DNA of 16,788 nt from Polyangiaceae bacterium (lineage in GTDB: Bacteria > Myxococcota > Polyangia > Polyangiales > Polyangiaceae), in the NCBI GenBank assembly GCA_025936205.1, contig JAICTU010000169.1:1-16788 (forward strand), written 5' to 3'. Below, piece by piece: positions 1 through 6,074 of this stretch; the stretch's first letter is position 1, and each line of letters begins with the position of its first letter. The notes below the pieces were generated by a model. It saw nothing but the letters and a program-made list of their open reading frames with translations, did not search any database and had not been told where the DNA came from. The translations under genes were made by a program, and so were the position numbers.

Positions 1-1
1 G

Positions 2-937
2 GCGTCGATGTTCGGCGCCTTCGAGCTCGACCTGCCTTCCGGGCTGAAGAACCGCCTGGCGAGCGCCGGTGGCTCCGGCTTCTGGGGCGCGCTGGTGCTC
101 GGCATGATTTGCGGCCCGATCGCGGCGCCCTGCACCGGCCCCTTTCTGACCGGCATCCTTGCCTGGATCACCAAGACGCAGAGCGCAGCGCTCGGCGCAG
201 GCCTGATGACAGCCTTCGCCCTCGGCCTCGGGCTGCCCTTCTTCCTGGTAGGCACCTTCGCGGTACAGCTGCCCAAGAGCGGGCGCTGGATGATGCACAT
301 CAAGTCGGTGCTCGGCCTGGTGCTGCTGGTAGTGGCTCTGTACTTCCTCACCAGCGCCTTCCCGGTGCTGGGTGAGCCGGCTCGAACCACCACCGGCTTC
401 CGCGTCGCCTGCGCGCTGGTGGTGCTGCTCGGGCTGGGGCTGGGCGCGATCCACCGGTCGTTCGAGGGCACCACGGCGGGCGTGCGCCTGGCCAAAGGCG
501 CTGGCGTGCTGCTCAGCGCGGGCGGCGCGTTCCTGCTGATCATGAGCATCATGAAGCCCGAGCGCGTGCTCTCCTGGGAGACACCCGTGGCGAACAACGC
601 CCAGGGCGCGCTCACCGCCCAGGCGCGCGAGCGTGCGCGCGCCGAGGCACGGCCGCTGATCGTCGACTTCACTGCCGCCTGGTGCGTCGCCTGCAAAGAG
701 ATGGAGAAGCACACCTTCGCCGACGAGCGCGTCCAGCGCGAAGCCGGCCGCTTCCTCGCAGTCCGCGTCGACGTCACCGATGACGAGGATCCGCGCGTCA
801 AAGCAACAACGACGGAGCACGGCGTGCGCGGGCTCCCCACCGTGATCCTGTTCGGCTCCAATGGTTCCGAAGCGCTGCGCTACACGCAGGAAGTGCCGGC
901 GGATGAGTTCCTGAAAGCCCTCGAGCGCGTCAACTGA
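2..937 (+). CDS. dsbD: DsbD-type thiol:disulfide transporter, C-terminal part (partial)
   Basis: This inner-membrane protein family passes reducing electrons from cytoplasmic thioredoxin across the membrane to periplasmic thiol proteins. The frame is open to the left edge, so the gene starts upstream; the ATG at 8 looks internal (SMFGAFEL is a mid-protein DsbD motif). Numbering from that Met, residues 25-52 hold a membrane segment with the conserved APCTGP cysteine (C42). Further hydrophobic segments lie near 61-86, 97-119, 131-148 and 165-181. A thioredoxin-like domain follows at about 200-309, with the redox pair in WCVACK (C226, C229) and a cis-proline in GLPT. The N-terminal periplasmic domain and the first membrane segments are not in the window. 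It converges on bfr and shares the hairpin at 946-973. Family assignment is firm; the exact DsbD or ScsB-like subtype cannot be settled from this part. Confidence 0.9.
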   Translation, partial: ASMFGAFELDLPSGLKNRLASAGGSGFWGALVLGMICGPIAAPCTGPFLTGILAWITKTQSAALGAGLMTAFALGLGLPFFLVGTFAVQLPKSGRWMMHIKSVLGLVLLVVALYFLTSAFPVLGEPARTTTGFRVACALVVLLGLGLGAIHRSFEGTTAGVRLAKGAGVLLSAGGAFLLIMSIMKPERVLSWETPVANNAQGALTAQARERARAEARPLIVDFTAAWCVACKEMEKHTFADERVQREAGRFLAVRVDVTDDEDPRVKATTTEHGVRGLPTVILFGSNGSEALRYTQEVPADEFLKALERVN

Positions 938-940
938 CAG

Positions 941-973
941 AAAAAGGGGGCTCGGACGCAATGTCCGGCCCCC
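941..973 (-). terminator. Intrinsic terminator of bfr, between convergent genes
   Basis: GGGGGC (946-951) pairs with GCCCCC (968-973), and CGGAC (953-957) pairs with GTCCG (963-967), with one bulged T and a 5-base loop. On the minus strand the stem is followed by five T residues (AAAAA at 941-945 on the plus strand), the classic Rho-independent form, about 20 bases past the bfr stop. On the plus strand there is no T run, so it suits bfr better than dsbD, though the stem could also slow transcription from dsbD. Confidence 0.8.
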
Positions 974-993
974 TCGACGCCCCTCGACAGCGA

Positions 994-1464
994 TCAGTCG
1001 CGGATCTGTTGCGACAAATAGTTTTGCGCGCCGACTTCAGTGACGAGGTGCAACTGTGCTTCGTGCCAGTCGATGGACTCTTCTTCCTCGCGCAGGATGC
1101 CTTCGAGCAGGTCGCGCGTGCCGTTGTCGCCAGCGCTCACGCATAGCGCGATGGCGTCATTCAGGCGCTTGTAGGCGTCCATCTCCAGGGCCAGGTCCAG
1201 CTTGTGCTGCTCGATCGGGTCTTCTCCGACGCTGACCGGGCTGAGCCGCTGCATGTTCGGGACACCATCGAGGAACAGGATGCGCTCGATGACCTTGTCC
1301 GCGTGCTTCATCTCCTCGATGGACTCTTCGCGCTTCTTCTTCGCCAGCTGCGGGTAGCCCCAGTTCTGACACATCTTGTAGTGGATGAAGTACTGATTGA
1401 TGGCGGTCAGCTCCGCGGTGAGGATCGAGTTGAGAACGTCGATGACTCCGGCGTTACCCTTCAT
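994..1464 (-). CDS. bfr: Bacterioferritin
   Basis: This heme-binding 24-subunit iron store oxidises Fe(II) at a di-iron centre and mineralises it in the cytoplasm. At 156 aa it matches the usual length and aligns without gaps to E. coli Bfr from MKG to the QNYL end. Visible ligands are E18, E51, H54, E94 and E127 of the ferroxidase centre, Y25, and the heme ligand Met52 in EEMKHAD. The sixth ferroxidase ligand, His130 in E. coli, is Ser here (EEEES before IDW), with a His four residues later at 134. A clear AGGAGG lies eight bases before the ATG. It is divergent from the Bfd gene and ends at a strong terminator. A promoter TTGAGA-17-TATCGT lies upstream. Identity is firm; full ferroxidase activity is uncertain because of the Ser. 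Confidence 0.95.
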   Translation of the reverse strand: MKGNAGVIDVLNSILTAELTAINQYFIHYKMCQNWGYPQLAKKKREESIEEMKHADKVIERILFLDGVPNMQRLSPVSVGEDPIEQHKLDLALEMDAYKRLNDAIALCVSAGDNGTRDLLEGILREEEESIDWHEAQLHLVTEVGAQNYLSQQIRD

Positions 1465-1532
1465 GACTGCGGCCTCCTGGGCTCCTGAATTGGTTGGTTG
1501 CGGGCGGGGCTGAGGGGGGAGAGCGGGCGCGC

Positions 1533-1561
1533 ACGATAGCGGTCCCGCTCAAATGTCTCAA
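1533..1561 (-). promoter_or_regulatory. Candidate sigma70-type promoter of bfr
   Basis: On the minus strand TTGAGA (1556-1561) and TATCGT (1533-1538) are separated by exactly 17 bases. That gives 5 of 6 and 4 of 6 matches to consensus, about 70 bases upstream of the bfr ATG. Transcript start is inferred near 1526. Promoter rules in this lineage are not certain, so this is a sequence match only. Confidence 0.45.
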
Positions 1562-1597
1562 CTTGGGGGAGTACCGGGCCGATACCGTGGGTGCAAG

Positions 1598-1605
1598 TCA
1601 TTATC
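1598..1605. promoter_or_regulatory. Fur-like half site between bfr and bfd
   Basis: TCATTATC (GATAATGA on the other strand) equals a half of the classical Fur box and sits about 37 bases upstream of the predicted bfr -35 element. Similar words (GTTATCAC at 1681, AATGATTTC at 1632) lie nearby, but no full 19-base Fur box is present. Iron control of a bacterioferritin and its ferredoxin is well established in other bacteria; here it is inferred. Confidence 0.3.
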
Positions 1606-1662
1606 ACCCCTGGGTGTGCCGTTGGGAGCTGAATGATTTCAGCTAGTTGTCTGCTGGATGTC

Positions 1663-1697
1663 GATTCTCAATTGAATCTCGTTATCACTAGGCTAGC
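1663..1697 (+). promoter_or_regulatory. Candidate promoter and operator of the Bfd-like gene
   Basis: A perfect inverted repeat GATTCTCAATTGAATC (1663-1678; arms GATTC/GAATC) overlaps a possible -35 element TTGAAT (1672-1677). Sixteen bases later is TAGCTT (1694-1699) as a weak -10. A repressor bound on the palindrome would block the -35 element. TTGAGAAT, read on the minus strand, resembles Fur sites of other proteobacteria. The -10 match is poor (3 of 6). Confidence 0.3.
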
Positions 1698-1761
1698 TTT
1701 GGTCTGTGGGTCTTTCGGGGCCCCTTCAGCGCATCAGGCGGATTCAGAGTCGGGTCAGAGC

Positions 1762-1974
1762 ATGATCGTTTGCCATTGCATGGGTGTCAGTGATCGGGAG
1801 ATTCGGCGTTGCGTGCGCGCCGGCGGCTGTAGCGTCAAAGCCGTGTCGGAAGCGTGCGGAGCGGCCTCGGGCTGTGGCGGATGCCGGCCGGCGGTCAGCA
1901 AGATCGTCGAGTCCGAGCTCGAGGCGCATCGGCGCCTGCCGACCCTGCAGGCCGTCCTGACCGTCGTGGGTTGA
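1762..1974 (+). CDS. bfd: Bacterioferritin-associated ferredoxin-like [2Fe-2S] protein
   Basis: Bfd donates electrons to the heme of bacterioferritin so that stored ferric iron is reduced and released. The product is 70 aa, the usual Bfd size, and begins MIVCHCMGVSD, the typical BFD-domain opening. The four cluster ligands are C4, C6, C38 and C41 in the CxC and CGGC pattern, with extra cysteines at 17, 23 and 32. The ATG at 1762 was chosen because the BFD fold starts there; the frame is open back to 1633 but that stretch shows no protein character. The ribosome site is weak (CAGAG). It lies divergent to bfr, supporting the partner role. The stop codon sits inside the first copy of a 14-base tandem duplication. 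NirB/NasB-type BFD domains occur in larger proteins, so a stand-alone Bfd is the best call. Confidence 0.85.
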   Translation: MIVCHCMGVSDREIRRCVRAGGCSVKAVSEACGAASGCGGCRPAVSKIVESELEAHRRLPTLQAVLTVVG

Positions 1975-1988
1975 CCGTCGTGGGTTGA
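1961..1988 (+). repeat. 14-base tandem duplication spanning the bfd stop codon
   Basis: CCGTCGTGGGTTGA occurs twice head to tail (1961-1974 and 1975-1988) with no mismatch. The first copy supplies the last codons and the TGA of the Bfd-like gene; the second is outside it. Loss or gain of a copy would not change the protein. Confidence 0.9.
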
Positions 1989-2128
1989 CACGTGTGCGCC
2001 CGGGTGTGGCCACGCCACACTCGAGTCGCGCCGACGCCCACGAATGGCTCGATTCCTCGAGGGCCGACCAGTACGCTACTCCCGATGCTTCAGTGCGGCC
2101 AGACCCGCACCTCGAGCGGGGAGATGAC

Positions 2129-3523
2129 ATGCCGCGTACGCAACGCACTTTTTCGCCCGTTGATGGTTCCTTGTATGTCGAGCGCGAGCTCGCGGATCTG
2201 ACCGAGCTGACCCATGCCGTCGAGCGGGCCCGCCGCGCCCAGCGAGAGTGGCGCAGCGTCTCGCTCGGCCAACGCTGTCAGCTGGCGCGCGCCTTTGTCG
2301 AGCGCATGAACGCGCGCAAAGACCAGATCGCGACCGAGCTCACCTGGCAGATCGGCAGGCCCATCCGCTACACGCCGGGCGAAGTGCGCGGCCTCTCCGA
2401 GCGCGCCACGTACATGACCGACATCGCGCCCCAGGCGCTCGCCGACATCGACGTGGGGCCGAAGCCCGGCTTCACGCGCTTCATCCGTCGCGAGCCGCTC
2501 GGCGTCGTGCTGGTGCTGGCGCCCTGGAACTACCCGTACCTGACGGCGGTCAATTCCGTGCTCCCGGCGCTGATCGCCGGCAACGCCGTGATCCTCAAGC
2601 ACTCCGATCAGACGCCGCTCGTGGCGGAGCGCTTTCAGGACGCGATCGCGGAAGCCGGCTTCCCCGAGCACATCTTTCAGGTTGTGCACTCCGACCACGG
2701 CTCGATCGGCAACCTGATCGCGAGCGGCGCGGTCGACTTTGTCGCCTTCACCGGCTCGGTCGCGGGCGGCGATGCCGTGCAGCGCGCGGCCGCGGCGCGG
2801 CGCGTGCCGATCGGCCTGGAGCTGGGCGGCAAAGATCCCGGCTACGTCCGCGCCGACGCCGACTTCAAGGCGGCGGTAGAGAACCTGGTGGACGGCGCCT
2901 TCTTCAACTCGGGCCAGTCCTGCTGCGGCATCGAGCGCGTGTACGTGGCCCAGTCGATCTACGAGCGCTTCGTCGAGGCCTTCGTCGCGCTCACCAACGA
3001 GTACAAGCTGGGACGCCCCACCGATCCCGACGTCACGCTGGGCCCGGTCGTGCGCGCCTCGGCGGCGGATTTCGTGCGCACCCACATCCGCGAGGCGGTG
3101 AAGCTCGGCGCCCGCGCGCTGATCGACCCCGCGCGATTCCCCGCGGACGCACCGGGCACGCCGTACCTCGCACCGCAGGTGCTGGTCGACGTCAACCACG
3201 GCATGCGCGTGATGAACGAAGAGAGCTTCGGCCCGGTCGTGGGCATCATGCCGGTGACCAGCGACGAGCACGCCATCGCGCTCATGAACGACAGCCGCTA
3301 CGGCCTCACGGCGTCGATCTGGACCTCCGACGTGGACGCCGCGGTGCGCATCGGCGACCAGCTCGCCACCGGCACGGTGTTCCTGAACCGCTGCGACTAC
3401 CTCGATCCCGCGCTCGCCTGGACCGGCGTGAAAGACTCGGGCCGCGGCTGCACCCTCTCGCGCCTCGGCTACGAAGCGCTCACGCGTCCGAAGTCGTTTC
3501 ACCTCAAGCTTGCCACGAGCTGA
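2129..3523 (+). CDS. NAD(P)-dependent aldehyde dehydrogenase
   Basis: This cytoplasmic enzyme family oxidises an aldehyde to the carboxylic acid with NAD(P)+. At 464 aa it is a full-length ALDH. Visible motifs are LAPWNYP (N134), the cofactor-binding lysine in VILKHSD (K157), FTGS (207-210), general base Glu231 in LELGGK, catalytic Cys265 in SGQSCCG, and EESFGPV (364-370). The ATG at 2129 was chosen because GGGGAG precedes it and the ALDH fold begins soon after; the frame extends to 1985 without recognisable sequence. Cys266 directly follows the nucleophile. The substrate is not evident: succinate semialdehyde, betaine aldehyde and aliphatic aldehydes are all used by close families. It stands alone, with the Bfd gene upstream on the same strand but not functionally linked in any obvious way. 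Confidence 0.92.
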   Translation: MPRTQRTFSPVDGSLYVERELADLTELTHAVERARRAQREWRSVSLGQRCQLARAFVERMNARKDQIATELTWQIGRPIRYTPGEVRGLSERATYMTDIAPQALADIDVGPKPGFTRFIRREPLGVVLVLAPWNYPYLTAVNSVLPALIAGNAVILKHSDQTPLVAERFQDAIAEAGFPEHIFQVVHSDHGSIGNLIASGAVDFVAFTGSVAGGDAVQRAAAARRVPIGLELGGKDPGYVRADADFKAAVENLVDGAFFNSGQSCCGIERVYVAQSIYERFVEAFVALTNEYKLGRPTDPDVTLGPVVRASAADFVRTHIREAVKLGARALIDPARFPADAPGTPYLAPQVLVDVNHGMRVMNEESFGPVVGIMPVTSDEHAIALMNDSRYGLTASIWTSDVDAAVRIGDQLATGTVFLNRCDYLDPALAWTGVKDSGRGCTLSRLGYEALTRPKSFHLKLATS

Positions 3524-3604
3524 GCCGGCATCCGCACGACCTGCTCGCGCCCCGACCGGATCTTGCGCCGCCTTGGGGCAGGCGGGCTGGACCCCCAGCG
3601 CCAG

Positions 3605-3636
3605 CGATCTGAGGTTTCCATGGAAACCTCAGATCG
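3605..3636. repeat. Perfect 32-base palindrome downstream of the aldehyde dehydrogenase
   Basis: The half CGATCTGAGGTTTCCA is followed at once by its exact reverse complement, giving 32 bases of uninterrupted dyad symmetry. A second smaller palindrome TCGAGATCTCGA (3634-3645) overlaps its edge. It lies 82 bases after the aldehyde dehydrogenase stop and about 120 bases past the S21 stop from the other side. As RNA it would fold on both strands, but there is no T run on either side. It could be a bidirectional terminator or a protein-binding site. Nothing else is recognisable in 3524-3680. Confidence 0.75.
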
Positions 3637-3680
3637 AGATCTCGAAGGGGCAGCGCGGCCGCAAAGCTCGCGGAGTACAA

Positions 3681-3719
3681 AGCCAGAAAGGGCATCCCGG
3701 TATCAAACCCGGATGCCCT
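3681..3719 (-). terminator. Intrinsic terminator-like hairpin after rpsU
   Basis: AGGGCATCC (3689-3697) and GGATGCCCT (3711-3719) form a 9-base stem with a 13-base loop. On the minus strand the stem is followed by TTCTGGCTTTGT, an imperfect T-rich tail. It sits 38 bases past the S21 stop codon and would end the long minus-strand operon. Confidence 0.6.
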
Positions 3720-3756
3720 GGCAATTCTGCAATGAGCAGCCTGCGAAGAGGAGCGC

Positions 3757-3981
3757 CTACTCGATCACGCGCTCGCGCTTGCGACGGCGACGAGCCGCCT
3801 CAGCGATCTTCTTGCGCTTCTTGATCGACGGCTTCATGTAGTGACGCCGCTTCTTCAGCTCGCGCAGCAGGCCTTCGGCGGCCAGCTTGCGCTTGAGGTG
3901 CTTGATTGCTCGCTCGACGCCCTTGCCGTCAACGACGACCTGCAGGGGCTTACACTGTACGGATTCGCTCGGGTTTGCCAA
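3757..3981 (-). CDS. rpsU: Small ribosomal subunit protein S21 (start codon uncertain)
   Basis: S21 is a small basic protein of the 30S subunit near the mRNA exit site. From VVVDGKGVERAIKHLKRKL onward the product matches the S21 pattern, with GLLRELKKRRHY, KPS and a lysine/arginine-rich helix at the end. Aligned to E. coli S21, the start should fall at about 3945-3960, where the codons read GTA CAG TGT AAG CCC CTG and no ATG, GTG or TTG exists. The nearest canonical alternative in frame is TTG at 3981 (74 aa), which is given here. A rare CTG at 3945 would give 62 aa, closer to the usual length. The only in-frame ATG (4104) would overlap the preceding EI24 gene and add unrelated sequence. A possible promoter TTGGCA-16-TACAGT lies at 3954-3981. 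Identity is firm; the start is not. Confidence 0.85.
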   Translation of the reverse strand: MANPSESVQCKPLQVVVDGKGVERAIKHLKRKLAAEGLLRELKKRRHYMKPSIKKRKKIAEAARRRRKRERVIE

Positions 3982-4057
3982 GGGACGGGGACCTTGGCAG
4001 ACGGCGTGCCGAAATGCAAACCGAGAAGTCGCCAGGCCAACTGGCCTGTGCAAGTTT

Positions 4058-4852
4058 TCAGGGCTCGGTACCGGGCGAGACGCGCGACGCCAGCAGGTGC
4101 CCACTGCCCGGCAGCAAACCCGCGACGAGATCGGTGGCGCCCACCACCCCCGCCGGCAAGAGCAGCAACGCAGCTCCCGGGATCACACTGACCGCCGCCA
4201 GGCAAAACCCGAACCCCAGGATCGAAAGCGGCGCCCGCCGCAGCAGCGCCCAGCGCTCGCGCACCCGCACCCCGTGCAGGGTGAGCGGGTAGTCGAGCAG
4301 GTTCCAGGCGAGCCCCACCGCGAGCGGCAGCGCCTGCAGCGGCACCAGGAGCAGCCCGGCACCGGGCAAAGCAGCGGCGGCCGCCCAGGACAGCAGCCAG
4401 AGCGGCAACGCCAGGAGCAAGCCCCCGACCTGGGCCTCGAGCCCGCAGCGCAGCTCGAACCAGAAGCTCTGCGGCGCGCGCGGGCTCGCGCCCAGCGCGA
4501 GCTCGCGCGCGCGCACCAGCCGCTCCAGCGCCGGCGCGCTGAGCGCCGGCGCCAGCAGCAGTGCCAGCCACGAGCCCAGGTAGGCCGCCAGCGCCGAGCT
4601 GAGCCAGCGCAGCGCGACCCACGCGCTTTCCGCGTACCAGGTGCTGGTGTCGGGCAACAACGCCGAGCTCAACCACGGCCCGAACCGGGCGACGCTGAGC
4701 CACAGCACGGGCACCGCGAGCAGCAACAAGATCAGCGCCGGCGCCGCTGCCGCGGGCCAGCAGCGCCGCTCTCGGGCGATGAAGCGCGCGCCGCGCGGCA
4801 GCGCCGTCACGGCCTGCCAGAAGCCGGGCCCCCGCTGCACTCGCTCCGTCAT
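4058..4852 (-). CDS. EI24/CysZ-like integral membrane protein
   Basis: The 264-residue product has the outline of the EI24 domain family, whose bacterial members include the sulfate permease CysZ; many others have no known substrate. Hydrophobic segments lie near 33-55, 81-106, 142-180 and 207-246, separated by basic loops. The family hallmark is seen as WNLLDYPL at about 183-190, followed by HGVRVRERW and a hydrophobic stretch that ends PAGVVGATDLV. The N-terminus FWQAVTALPRG is also family-like. It begins 22 bases after the thiolase stop and is followed by rpsU, so it is likely read in the same transcript. No sulfur-assimilation genes are nearby, so I do not assign a sulfate role. An abundance of Ala and Leu codons makes false frames in this region long. 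Confidence 0.8.
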   Translation of the reverse strand: MTERVQRGPGFWQAVTALPRGARFIARERRCWPAAAAPALILLLLAVPVLWLSVARFGPWLSSALLPDTSTWYAESAWVALRWLSSALAAYLGSWLALLLAPALSAPALERLVRARELALGASPRAPQSFWFELRCGLEAQVGGLLLALPLWLLSWAAAAALPGAGLLLVPLQALPLAVGLAWNLLDYPLTLHGVRVRERWALLRRAPLSILGFGFCLAAVSVIPGAALLLLPAGVVGATDLVAGLLPGSGHLLASRVSPGTEP

Positions 4853-4874
4853 GGCAGGCCCGCTCAGGCCGCGC

Positions 4875-6068
<1,194 letters not shown>

Positions 6069-6074
6069 TCTAGC

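Noticed and set aside
1633..1761. Longer start for the Bfd-like protein
   Set aside because: The 43 extra residues resemble no ferredoxin and would cover the candidate promoter; Bfd proteins begin at the CHC motif.
2090..3612. Long open frames on both strands over the aldehyde dehydrogenase
   Set aside because: The dehydrogenase frame carries all family motifs; the others are Arg/Ala/His-rich translations of the same bases.
4033..4048. CAGGCC-AACT-GGCCTG hairpin between the EI24 gene and rpsU, as a terminator
   Set aside because: The stem is only six bases, has no T run on the minus strand, and lies within a likely co-transcribed pair; it may be an attenuator but I cannot support that.
3855..4703. 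282-codon minus-strand frame over the EI24 and S21 genes
   Set aside because: It is almost all Ala, Gly and Arg with no membrane pattern, while the EI24 frame shows the family motif and helices.
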